Notes under the pieces: model-generated
Told to the model about the DNA's origin: nothing
Seen by the model: the letters and a program-made list of their open reading frames with translations, nothing else
Database searches by the model: none
Origin: Treponema sp.
GTDB lineage: Bacteria; Spirochaetota; Spirochaetia; Treponematales; Treponemataceae
Length of the DNA: 47,247 nucleotides
Direction of reading: 5' to 3'
Assembly: GCA_002749205.1 (NCBI GenBank)
Contig: PDOP01000042.1
Span: forward strand, 10,495 to 57,741
Program-made: the position numbers and the translations under genes
Shown: positions 17,781 to 25,255 of the stretch, piece by piece
Layout of the letters: every line of letters starts with the position of its first letter
How positions within the stretch are numbered: position 1 is the first letter of the stretch

Positions 17781-18582
17781 TATTAATGAACTTATAAATA
17801 AAAGCGTTTTAGAAATTATTGAACATTCGGCAAATGATAAAAAAATTACAGCTTTAGTTCAGAAGCATGAAAAGAAAATCCATTTTATTCCTACAAAATA
17901 TCGAGTTCTTGGTGGAATATTGCAAAGTATGAATATTCAATTTGGAAATTTTATTGAAGTTTTAATGAAAAATTTAATTGATAATGAACAAAAATATGAG
18001 GTATTGAAAACTTATACAGGCAAGAAAAATAATACTTTTTCTTTATCAAACATTAATGAGCAATTAATTGATAAATATATTACAAAATGTCAAACACAAA
18101 ATATAAATGTTGATAATGAATTTGTTATTTTACAAAAGACAATTTTTGAAAATAATAAAAAAATAAAAAATAACTTTATAACATTTAAACATGATATTGA
18201 TTTATTATTTAAGGATAAAACAACAAACAAAATTTATTATTTAGAAATAAAATATAATGATGATCATGACACAGGAAAATTTGTTGATATAAATCGTAAA
18301 TTTATAAAAACATATGCGTATTTATTAAATGAGTTTAATTTAAAAAATTATGATTCTCTAGTTCCTATTTTGTTTTTCTTTAACAATAAAAAAATGAAAG
18401 GGAATATTTATGTTCCTGAAGGTACCAATATAAAAAGAGGTAAGACATTCTTTGATGAGTTTTTAACAACCAGCTATAGCTCTGTTGAAAACTATTTAAC
18501 TGAATTATCAGAAGATAAAAATACTATTAAAAATTTTAATAATTTATATAAAAAAATTATTAAAATGAATAACGGCAGATAA
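17770..18582 (+). CDS. type II restriction endonuclease, HinfI-like
   Basis: This is the partner nuclease of the upstream methyltransferase, predicted to cut unmethylated GANTC sites. The 270-residue product carries a PD-(D/E)XK core: Asp144 in KHDIDLLF, then Glu159 and Lys161 in YLEIKYNDDHDTGKF. The motifs KYRVLGGILQSMNIQFGNF and FFNNKKMKGNIYVPE fit my memory of R.HinfI. I prefer ATG 17770 over ATG 17758 because AGGA lies at the right distance before it; either way the gene overlaps the methyltransferase end. Both genes are far more AT-rich than their neighbours. The inverted repeat GGTGTAA/TTACACC at 18586-18611 follows. Confidence 0.88.
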   Translation: MQNNINELINKSVLEIIEHSANDKKITALVQKHEKKIHFIPTKYRVLGGILQSMNIQFGNFIEVLMKNLIDNEQKYEVLKTYTGKKNNTFSLSNINEQLIDKYITKCQTQNINVDNEFVILQKTIFENNKKIKNNFITFKHDIDLLFKDKTTNKIYYLEIKYNDDHDTGKFVDINRKFIKTYAYLLNEFNLKNYDSLVPILFFFNNKKMKGNIYVPEGTNIKRGKTFFDEFLTTSYSSVENYLTELSEDKNTIKNFNNLYKKIIKMNNGR

Positions 18583-18602
18583 CATGGTGTAAGGAATAAT
18601 GA

Positions 18603-18701
18603 TTTTACACCCTAATAAACACTATTTCTGATGAAGTGAAAAACATTATTGAAACAAAAAGTCTTTTACGGGATAGGATTGACCATTTGATAAAAACTTG
18701 A
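18603..18701 (+). pseudogene. possible 3' remnant of a small helical gene
   Basis: A 32-codon open stretch ending at TGA 18701 encodes a charged helix (DEVKNIIETKSLLRDRID) without an in-frame start codon. It resembles the C-terminal dimerisation helix of MerR-type regulators, but that is only an impression. It could be chance. Confidence 0.2.
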
Positions 18702-18742
18702 AAATAAACACTTAAATTACTCAATCGAAAGGGAGAATTAAA

Positions 18743-19159
18743 ATGGGTAAAATACTTAACAACAATGATTTTAATGCAAAAGCATTACTCGCAAACTACG
18801 ATTATTTGTACCTTGTATTTAACAGAGGCTTTAAATGACCTTTCTGTGCCAAGCACATGATGCAGTTGCATCAAGACATACAAAAATTTGAAGCAAAGAA
18901 AATCAGGAGAGTTGTAATTTGTCCCGATAAACTTGATTCAATTAAAAAATTTACGGAAAAAAACACGCTTTCGTTTGATTTAATTGTCGACAGCGACCAT
19001 CTTCTAGCTGACAAATACGGGCAAGAAGTTAAAGTCTTAAAATTGGGCAGAATGCCAAGTCAGCTTCTTTTGGATAAACAAGAAAATCTGATTTTCAAGC
19101 ATTATGCAAACAGCATGAGCGATATTGTCGATAATGCCGTAATTTTATCAAAAGTTTAG
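18743..19159 (+). CDS. peroxiredoxin-like selenoprotein with U-x-x-C motif (in-frame UGA = Sec32)
   Basis: The gene starts at ATG 18743 (GGGAG 8 nt upstream) and runs to TAG/TAA-class stop 19159 with one in-frame TGA at 18836-18838. The 31 codons before the TGA and the 106 after it belong to one thioredoxin-fold protein: LYLVFNRGFK-U-PFCAKHMMQLHQD matches the strand and active site of Prx-like proteins that carry RGxWCPYC, with Sec in place of the first Cys. The rest follows the fold (RRVVICPD, FDLIVDSDHLLADKYG, MPSQLLLDKQENLIF). The product is 138 residues. A hairpin suited to be the SECIS lies at 18858-18873. The probable role is thiol-dependent reduction of peroxides or disulfides. Gene callers that stop at TGA would report only the 100-residue part from 18857. 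Confidence 0.88.
18858..18873 (+). promoter_or_regulatory. bacterial SECIS-like hairpin
   Basis: TGATGC (18858-18863) pairs perfectly with GCATCA (18868-18873) around the loop AGTT. The loop G and U are the bases that SelB is known to contact in bacterial SECIS elements. The loop G is 27 nt after the last base of the UGA, inside the usual window. A second 5-bp hairpin (TGTGC/GCACA, 18845-18857) lies between the UGA and this one. Confidence 0.75.
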
Positions 19160-19247
19160 ATAAGAGATATTAAAGTATTCTACTCCTCATGCCGATACAT
19201 GTGTTTGGTATACAGGTTTGTCTAATATTAGGAATGATTCATAAAAT

Positions 19248-19276
19248 TTGACAAAATTGAAAAAAAAGTGTATACT
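19248..19276 (+). promoter_or_regulatory. promoter of the lipoprotein gene
   Basis: TTGACA (19248-19253), a 17-bp spacer and TATACT (19271-19276). The leader of about 65 nt contains a 7-bp hairpin (TTGTTTC/GAAACAA, about 19290-19312) and ends in AAGGAGG, a full-length ribosome-binding site. Confidence 0.8.
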
Positions 19277-19347
19277 TATACTGTTAGATTTGTTTCAAGG
19301 AATAGAAACAAGCGATTTAACTTGTCATATTAGCAAGGAGGCAAAAT

Positions 19348-19992
19348 ATGAAAAAGAAAATTATATATACTTTATTGATTGTATCGACATTGGCTTTTGC
19401 GTGCAAGCAACCAAATAGCACCGGTACAAACAGCAATACTACTACAACAAGCGGCAACAATACTACATCTGAAAGCAGTTCAACAGAAAATAATACTACA
19501 TCAACAGAGCCTAAAATACTCGATGGTTACATCAGAGTTGAAAAAGAAGCAGACAAAGGTATCACTTGGCTTAAAACACAAGATACCTATATGCCAAAAC
19601 CAAATGACGGTCCAAAATTTATATTTACTGATTATGTTATTAAAGACATGGTTCAAGTATTTGTCAAAAAACCCGGCTGGTTTTCTAACGGTAAACTTAT
19701 TATAAAAAGCATAGAAAACAAAACCAAACTGAATATTGAAGTAGAGCTTAAGCCATCTTTCGGTTTTAGAGGCTTTAATATCAAAAAAGTCATTAAAGCT
19801 ATCGGCCCTGAAGGTGAAGACTTAACCGAAACCTACAAAGTAGATGCTGTTTTTAATAAAATACGCCACAAAGACGAAGCTAAATGGGGTGATAAATGGT
19901 TACATGATGTTCCGTACATATCTTTACCTATAGATAAAGATAACACAATAATTATCCTTAGTCAGGACAAAGTTCTCGAAAATCTTCACTAA
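19348..19992 (+). CDS. putative lipoprotein, function unknown
   Basis: The 214-residue protein starts with a signal peptide (MKKKIIYTLLIVSTLAFA) and Cys at position 19, a good signal peptidase II site of the loose spirochaete type. A low-complexity Thr/Ser/Asn linker of about 35 residues follows and then a folded domain of about 160 residues that I do not recognise (for example WLKTQDTYMPKPNDGP, KWGDKWLHDVPYISL). The linker suggests the domain is held away from the membrane, in the periplasm or at the surface. Expression should be strong: consensus promoter, AAGGAGG and a strong terminator at 20044-20082. It forms a single-gene transcript. Confidence 0.82.
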   Translation: MKKKIIYTLLIVSTLAFACKQPNSTGTNSNTTTTSGNNTTSESSSTENNTTSTEPKILDGYIRVEKEADKGITWLKTQDTYMPKPNDGPKFIFTDYVIKDMVQVFVKKPGWFSNGKLIIKSIENKTKLNIEVELKPSFGFRGFNIKKVIKAIGPEGEDLTETYKVDAVFNKIRHKDEAKWGDKWLHDVPYISLPIDKDNTIIILSQDKVLENLH

Positions 19993-20043
19993 TATATTGC
20001 CAGAAGTCTTACCAAAAACGGTTTCATAAAATAAAATAACAGG

Positions 20044-20082
20044 CTGCATTATCATATAATAATGATAATGTAGTTTTTTTTT
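20044..20082 (+). terminator. rho-independent terminator of the lipoprotein gene
   Basis: CTGCATTATCA (20044-20054) pairs with TGATAATGTAG (20063-20073) with one G-U pair, and nine T follow directly. Confidence 0.85.
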
Positions 20083-20115
20083 CAAATTAGATTTAATGTG
20101 ATTTAATTCATTCAC

Positions 20116-20144
20116 TAGACTTTTTTATCTTATTCGTCTAAACT
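20116..20144 (+). promoter_or_regulatory. probable promoter of the glycosidase gene
   Basis: TAGACT (20116-20121), a 17-bp spacer and TAAACT (20139-20144), followed by GGGAGG just before ATG 20173. The -35 box is weak. Confidence 0.5.
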
Positions 20145-20172
20145 GTTTGTAAATGTTTGGGAGGCAACGCAT

Positions 20173-21453
20173 ATGCTGAAATTAAAAGAGGGATTTAAAC
20201 TGGGAGTTGCAACCGCATCTACGCAAATCGAAGGCGGAAGAGTCGGCTCAAACTGGAATGACTTTTCCGACCGAGGTATGATTTCAGACGGCTCTAATGC
20301 AGCTCGTGCAAATATGCATTATGAAAAATTTCAGGAAGATACTAAATTGCTTCAATCACTGGGAATAGAAGTCTATCGATTTTCGGTTGAATGGGCAAGA
20401 CTGGAACCGAGAGAAAACGAATTTGATAATACAGCATTTAAGCATTATCGAAAAGAGCTTCTTTTACTTAAAGAAGCAGGCATTACCCCACTGATGACTC
20501 TTTATCATTTCAGCCACCCAATGTGGTTTGAAAAAAAAGGAGCTTTCACAAAAAAAGATAACATTCCGATTTTTTTACGCTTTGTTGAAAAATGCATAAC
20601 AGAGCTTGGCGACCTTTGCGATGATTACATCACAATAAACGAGCCGAATGTATATGCAGTACAATCCTATTTTTTTGGTTTATGGCCGCCTGAAAAAAAA
20701 TCACTGACGGCGACATTAAAAGTTATGAGTATTTTTGTGGCATGCCATTGTTTGGCATACAATGCAATACATAAAATCAAATTGTCGCAGGGAGCAAAAA
20801 AAACGCGAGTAAGTTTTGCCCATCACATGCAAGCATTTCATCCAAAAAAGCAGACCTCTTTTTTTGATAAACTTGGTGTAAAATTTTTTAAGCATTTTTT
20901 TCAAGATGCCTTAATGCACGCATGCTTTAACGGAGAATTCAAATTTCCGATTAAGAATTACTGTAAACTTGAAAAAAAACAATATGCCGATTTTATTGCA
21001 ATTAATTATTATTCTCGGCAAGCCGTAAATGGTTTTAGTTATTCTGCCTTTGAAAATACAATACGAAACGATTTGGACTGGGAAATTTATCCTGAAGGTA
21101 TAATAGAATGCGCAAAAGAATGTTATGCTTGTCGACCAATGCCGATTATAATTAGCGAAAACGGCACTTGCGATAACCAAGACAGCTTTAGAAGCAAATA
21201 CATTTTTGAGCACTTAAAAAAAATAAGCGATTCCGAATTACCGTTTGAAGCATACTGTCATTGGTGCTTTATCGACAACTTTGAATGGAAGGAAGGAGAA
21301 TCTGCAAGGTTCGGTATTGTTCACTGCAACTACGAAACCCAAGAGCGAAAAATCAAAAAAAGCGGGGAATTTTACAGAGAGCTAATTCAAAAACGAGCTG
21401 TAGACGAAGCAATGTTCAAAAAATACATCGGCGAGTATAATCCTCCAAGATAA
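20173..21453 (+). CDS. glycoside hydrolase family 1 (beta-glucosidase-like)
   Basis: This cytoplasmic retaining glycosidase is likely to hydrolyse beta-glucosides or a related glycoside. The 426-residue protein starts with the family 1 opening (FKLGVATASTQIEGG) and has the acid/base Glu157 in TINEPNVYA and the nucleophile Glu329 in IIISENGTCDN. Near residue 360 it has HWCFIDNFEWKEG, where the usual family motif is W-S-L-x-D-N-x-E-W. The Cys-Phe variant in this substrate-binding loop is uncommon, so the sugar preference cannot be stated. No sugar transport genes adjoin it, so it is probably not part of a PTS operon. There is no signal peptide. Confidence 0.93.
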   Translation: MLKLKEGFKLGVATASTQIEGGRVGSNWNDFSDRGMISDGSNAARANMHYEKFQEDTKLLQSLGIEVYRFSVEWARLEPRENEFDNTAFKHYRKELLLLKEAGITPLMTLYHFSHPMWFEKKGAFTKKDNIPIFLRFVEKCITELGDLCDDYITINEPNVYAVQSYFFGLWPPEKKSLTATLKVMSIFVACHCLAYNAIHKIKLSQGAKKTRVSFAHHMQAFHPKKQTSFFDKLGVKFFKHFFQDALMHACFNGEFKFPIKNYCKLEKKQYADFIAINYYSRQAVNGFSYSAFENTIRNDLDWEIYPEGIIECAKECYACRPMPIIISENGTCDNQDSFRSKYIFEHLKKISDSELPFEAYCHWCFIDNFEWKEGESARFGIVHCNYETQERKIKKSGEFYRELIQKRAVDEAMFKKYIGEYNPPR

Positions 21454-21530
21454 ACAATATCCCGATTAGTGTTTTGTAATATGCTTTTACACTTAATCAT
21501 ACAATTTATAAATCATTTGGGAGGTACAAA

Positions 21531-22133
21531 ATGAGCAATGAAAAACTATTTTGGAATAAAACAGCAGGCATCTATAATTTTATTTTTGCCAAAAAGAAAA
21601 ATTACAGAACAATGTATAACTTAATTTCCGAACACCTCAATAGCTCCATGACTGTATTGGAAGTAGGAACGGGACCGGGTTTAATTGCAAGAGAAATTTG
21701 CGACTCAGTAAAATCGGTGGTTGCAACAGATTTTTCAGATGCTATGATTGAACAAGCAAAAAAACTCAACAATGCAGATAATATAGAATATGCAGTACAA
21801 GATGCAAGCTCTTTGGAATACAAAGATAATTCATTCGATGCGGTAATTATTGCAAATGTATTACATATTGTCCCAAACCCCGAAGAAATCATAAAAGAGC
21901 TAAAGCGAGTTTTACGCAAAGGCGGAATTATAATTGCACCAACATTTTTATGGAAAGAAATGAATTTTTTCGGTCGAATCAAAAAGACGATTATGTTAAG
22001 GCGAAAATTCCCGATTTACACAAAATGGGATTCAAGCGGTTTCCTTAAATTCTTGGAACAACAAGGTTTACAGATAATAAATAAAAAAATTATAAAATCA
22101 GCATTTAATATCTGCTTCGTTGTTTGCAAATAA
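21531..22133 (+). CDS. class I SAM-dependent methyltransferase
   Basis: The 200-residue protein has the Rossmann-fold SAM motifs in order: VLEVGTGPGLIAREI near residue 41, the acidic end VVATDFSDAMIEQA near 64, the QDASSLEYKDNSFDAVI segment near 88 and IVPNPEEIIKELKRVLRKGG near 110. This is the UbiE/type 11 group. The C-terminal part (MNFFGRIKKTIMLRRKFP) is basic. The substrate cannot be deduced. GGGAGG precedes ATG 21531. No partner gene adjoins it that would reveal a role. Confidence 0.88.
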   Translation: MSNEKLFWNKTAGIYNFIFAKKKNYRTMYNLISEHLNSSMTVLEVGTGPGLIAREICDSVKSVVATDFSDAMIEQAKKLNNADNIEYAVQDASSLEYKDNSFDAVIIANVLHIVPNPEEIIKELKRVLRKGGIIIAPTFLWKEMNFFGRIKKTIMLRRKFPIYTKWDSSGFLKFLEQQGLQIINKKIIKSAFNICFVVCK

Positions 22134-22150
22134 CAATAACTTTATTCCAC

Positions 22151-22179
22151 TTGAAGTTTAATCTTTTTTTTGATACACT
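22151..22179 (+). promoter_or_regulatory. ettA promoter, predicted to give a leaderless mRNA
   Basis: TTGAAG (22151-22156), a 17-bp spacer and TACACT (22174-22179). Only GTTTTC separates the -10 box from ATG 22186, so transcription should begin at or next to the start codon. No ribosome-binding site is visible. Confidence 0.65.
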
Positions 22180-22185
22180 GTTTTC

Positions 22186-23928
22186 ATGGCAAAGACAGTA
22201 GACGATAAAAAAATCATTTATTCGATGTACAAGGTTTCACGAGTACACGGAACAAAACAAGTATTAAAAGACATTAGTCTGTCGTATTTTTACGGTGCGA
22301 AGATAGGTGTTGTAGGTTTAAATGGCTCCGGTAAGTCCAGCCTACTGAGAATTATGGCAGGCGTTGATGAAGACTATAACGGTGAAATCACAAAATCAGA
22401 AGGTTACACCATTGGTTACTTGGAGCAGGAACCTCAATTGGAAACCGGCAAAACTGTCCGTGAGGTTGTTTCAGAAGGCGTTCAGGAAGTTATAGATTTG
22501 CTTGCCGAATTCGATGCAGTCAACGAAGCATTTGCAGACCCCGATGCGGACATGGATAAACTCATGGCAAAACAGGGGCGCATTCAAGAACAACTTGATA
22601 CATGCGATGCTTGGGAGTTGGACAGCCGATTGGACTTGGCAATGGAGGCGTTGAGATGTCCTCCTTCTGACCAAGTTGTAGATGTGCTTTCAGGTGGCGA
22701 GCGTCGCCGTGTTGCTCTGTGTCGCCTCCTATTACAGAAGCCAGATATTCTTTTGCTGGACGAGCCTACAAACCACTTGGATGCCGAAACGGTTGCATGG
22801 CTTGAAAAGCATCTTCACGACTATGCAGGCACTATTATTTGTGTTACGCACGACCGCTATTTCTTGGATAATGTTGCAGGCTGGATTTTAGAGCTTGACC
22901 GCGGAGAAGGAATTCCTTGGAAAGGAAATTATTCAAGTTGGCTCGACCAAAAATCAACTCGCCTCGCCCAAGAAGAAAAAGGCGAAAGCAACCGCCAAAA
23001 AATTCTAAAACGCGAGCTTGAATGGATTAACATGGGACAAAAAGGAAGGCAAGCCAAAGGAAAGGCTCGTATCAACGACTATGAAAAACTACTTGCCCAA
23101 AGCGGCAAAGAAAAAATCAAAGACTCCCAAATTACAATTCCGCCCGGCCCACGACTCGGCAACCTTGTTATCGAAGCCGACAAAATCTCAAAAAACTACG
23201 GCGAAAGAATTTTGTTTGACAACCTTTCGTTTTCAATTCCCGCCGGTGCAATTGTCGGTATTGTCGGGCCTAACGGTGCCGGTAAAACAACACTTTTTAA
23301 AATGATTGTAGGTGCGGCAGGATTTGAAACACCCGAAGGCAAAGAGCAAAAGTCAACAATTGTAAAACCCGACTCAGGCTCGCTTAAAATCGGCGAAACC
23401 GTCAAACTCTGTTATGTTGACCAAACACGCGAAAAACTGGATGCAAACAAAAGCGTTTGGGAACAGCTTTCCGGCGGGCAGGATATTATCAAACTGGGCT
23501 CAGAAGAAGGCTCCGTGCGTGAAGTAAATTCACGAGCCTATTGCTCATGGTTTAACTTTTCAGGTCAAGACCAATCACGAAAAGTCGGCGTGCTTTCAGG
23601 CGGAGAGCGAAATCGCCTAAACCTCGCAATGATGCTCAAAGAAGGCGGAAATGTTTTAATGCTGGACGAGCCGACCAACGACCTTGACATCAACACATTG
23701 CGAGCCTTAGAAGAAGCCTTAGAAGACTTTGCGGGCTCCGTAATCGTTATCAGCCACGACCGCTGGTTCCTCGACAGAATATGCACTCATGTTTTAGCAT
23801 ACGAATCAGACGGCTCAGTCAACTGGTTTGAAGGCAACTGGACGGAATACGCAAAATGGCGTCGCGAAAAACTGGGCAAAGACGCAGACACTCCACATCG
23901 GGCAATTTATCGAAAATTGGAAAGATAA
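22186..23928 (+). CDS. ettA: energy-dependent translational throttle protein EttA (ABC-F)
   Basis: EttA is an ABC-F ATPase that binds the ribosomal E site and links early translation elongation to the ATP/ADP ratio. The 580 residues hold two ABC domains without membrane segments. The first has GLNGSGKSS near 46, signature LSGGERRRVALCRLLL and LLDEPTNHLDAE. The second has GPNGAGKTT near 365, LSGGERNRLNLAMML and MLDEPTNDLDIN. The linker has the EttA-type sequence KRELEWINMGQKGRQAKGKA, and the C-terminus ends HRAIYRKLER. It is about 25 residues longer than E. coli EttA, mostly in domain 2. Repeat family A copy 3 lies 19 bp after its stop and may terminate it. Confidence 0.94.
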   Translation: MAKTVDDKKIIYSMYKVSRVHGTKQVLKDISLSYFYGAKIGVVGLNGSGKSSLLRIMAGVDEDYNGEITKSEGYTIGYLEQEPQLETGKTVREVVSEGVQEVIDLLAEFDAVNEAFADPDADMDKLMAKQGRIQEQLDTCDAWELDSRLDLAMEALRCPPSDQVVDVLSGGERRRVALCRLLLQKPDILLLDEPTNHLDAETVAWLEKHLHDYAGTIICVTHDRYFLDNVAGWILELDRGEGIPWKGNYSSWLDQKSTRLAQEEKGESNRQKILKRELEWINMGQKGRQAKGKARINDYEKLLAQSGKEKIKDSQITIPPGPRLGNLVIEADKISKNYGERILFDNLSFSIPAGAIVGIVGPNGAGKTTLFKMIVGAAGFETPEGKEQKSTIVKPDSGSLKIGETVKLCYVDQTREKLDANKSVWEQLSGGQDIIKLGSEEGSVREVNSRAYCSWFNFSGQDQSRKVGVLSGGERNRLNLAMMLKEGGNVLMLDEPTNDLDINTLRALEEALEDFAGSVIVISHDRWFLDRICTHVLAYESDGSVNWFEGNWTEYAKWRREKLGKDADTPHRAIYRKLER

Positions 23929-23947
23929 CAAATTATTTAAATAAAAA

Positions 23948-24125
23948 ATTTGGGCGTTCCGGTTTGGGATAAATTTAAATCTATATTTTTAACTCTCGCA
24001 AACCGTCGGCGTATTTCGTGCTGCGCTATCGCTTCGACTAAAACCGCCACTATAATATTAACGTGGCGGTTTTATTTCATTTCAAAAATTACAATTTTTG
24101 AAATGCCACTCAATGTGCCTAACGC
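23948..24125 (-). repeat. intergenic repeat family A, copy 3 (inverted)
   Basis: Read on the minus strand it goes from GCGTTAGGCACATT at 24125 to AACGCCCAAAT at 23948. Hairpin 1 is CATTTCAAAAATT/AATTTTTGAAATG (24078-24105). Hairpin 2 is AAAACCGCCAC/GTGGCGGTTTT (24040-24073). Next comes TTAGTCGAAGCGATAGCGCAGC (24039 downward), then TACGCC and a CAAACC block. The hairpins differ from those of copies 1, 2 and 4. Confidence 0.8.
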
Positions 24126-24158
24126 AGAAAATCAGCAACTTACGGAAAGCGTGAAGCA

Positions 24159-24352
24159 AAAAAGAAAACCGGCAAAATTAACTCATTTCGCTTAACCTGA
24201 CTTGATGCCCGCAGTATATCTACAAGTTTTGAACTTTAGTTCAAAACATTGCGTCTGTTTACTTTAACCGGACATACTGTCCACATAAGACGCTCCACAT
24301 AAAACTTGAGACGCCGATTATGTTTTTAAGTAAAGAGCAAAAGATTATGCGG
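24159..24352. repeat. intergenic repeat family C, partial copy 3; no gene in 23929-24432
   Basis: It shares AAGAAAACCGG and TCGCTTAACCTGA with copy 4 (35597-) and GATGCCCGCAGT plus a TATCTAC-like stretch with copy 5 at the window end. A hairpin GTTTTGAAC/GTTCAAAAC lies at about 24225-24247. On the minus strand at 24352 downward, CCGCCGCATAATCTTTTGC resembles the left arm zone of copy 2. It has no intact outer palindrome and looks like a decayed or composite copy. Confidence 0.5.
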
Positions 24353-24394
24353 CGGAAATGGGGTGGCCTTTAGGCTTAAAATTAAAATCAATAA

Positions 24395-24423
24395 TTGACT
24401 TTTCTTTTTTTTTGTATTATTCT
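24395..24423 (+). promoter_or_regulatory. promoter of the nitrilase-family gene
   Basis: TTGACT (24395-24400), a 17-bp spacer and TATTCT (24418-24423), ending 9 nt before ATG 24433. No ribosome-binding site is visible, so the mRNA is leaderless or nearly so. Confidence 0.5.
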
Positions 24424-24432
24424 GGTATTCAA

Positions 24433-25206
24433 ATGAAAATAGGAATTTGTGCGGAATTAAATAAAAATACGGCGAGCGAAAAAAAATTTAATGCAAACAT
24501 TTTCAATGGTGAATTACAAAAAAATATTGCCGTAATAAAAAGCTGTGCCGAAAAAGCCTCCGCTAAAAATGCTGACTTAATTATGTTTGGTGAGGCATTC
24601 TTGCAGGGCTTTGACTCGTTAACATTCGATTACAACAGGGATATAAATGTCGCAGTTTTTCAACGCGGAAAAGAAATCTCGGAAATAAGAGATGTCGTAC
24701 GCAAAAATAAAGTTGCTGTCGGCTTTGGTTATTTGGAAAATGCAAAGGGAATAATTTACAGTTCGTATATCATTTTAGACAGCGAAGGCAACACGGTATA
24801 CAATTACAGACGAGTTTCGGTTGGCTGGCGAATACGGAATGCGTGTGCAGATTATCGTGAAGGAACATCTTTTGGCACATTTACACTTGGCGGAAAAAAA
24901 TTCACTGTTGTTTTATGCGGAGACTTTTGGGAAGACCACTTGATACCCGAAATTATAAAGTTTGATAATAAGACAGATATATTTCTCTGGCCTGTTCATT
25001 GTGATTATAATATTAAAGAATGGGAAGAGGCAATAAAAAAAGAGTATGCCGAGCATTCTGCCATATTGGACAAGCCCGTTTTATTCTGCAATAATTATTG
25101 CATTGAAGAAGGGCAAGCCAAAGGCGGAGCGTATTGCTGGCATCACGGTAAAACACTCTATGAGCTTCCTGCGGGTAAAAACGGAATGCTTATTGCCGAA
25201 TTATAA
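24433..25206 (+). CDS. carbon-nitrogen hydrolase (nitrilase superfamily), unusual catalytic triad
   Basis: The 257-residue protein shows the alpha-beta-beta-alpha nitrilase fold: N-terminal MKIGICAELN, Glu54 in MFGEAFLQGFDS and Cys162 in VVLCGDFWED. In active members the third catalytic residue is a Lys in a Y-R-K-x-x-L motif; here the segment is NYRRVSVGW, with Arg127 at that place. Activity is therefore uncertain. The C-terminus (CWHHGKTLYELPAGKNG) fits the fold. The frame stays open 25 codons further upstream, but similarity starts at 24433 and the promoter lies in that extension. Substrate unknown. The serine dehydratase genes follow 49 bp downstream and may be co-transcribed. Confidence 0.82.
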   Translation: MKIGICAELNKNTASEKKFNANIFNGELQKNIAVIKSCAEKASAKNADLIMFGEAFLQGFDSLTFDYNRDINVAVFQRGKEISEIRDVVRKNKVAVGFGYLENAKGIIYSSYIILDSEGNTVYNYRRVSVGWRIRNACADYREGTSFGTFTLGGKKFTVVLCGDFWEDHLIPEIIKFDNKTDIFLWPVHCDYNIKEWEEAIKKEYAEHSAILDKPVLFCNNYCIEEGQAKGGAYCWHHGKTLYELPAGKNGMLIAEL

Positions 25207-25255
25207 AAATTTAGCCAATTTTTACAAATGGCTAAAATATAAATGGGGTTTATAA

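Noticed and set aside
18586..18611. Inverted repeat GGTGTAA/TTACACC after the nuclease gene as a terminator
   Set aside because: No T run follows the stem on the plus strand, so I do not call it; it may be a chance or regulatory repeat.
18836..18838. TGA read as an ordinary stop, splitting the gene or making it a pseudogene
   Set aside because: Protein similarity runs across it in one frame, the TGA falls exactly on an active-site Cys position, a SECIS-like hairpin follows and the Sec machinery is encoded nearby.
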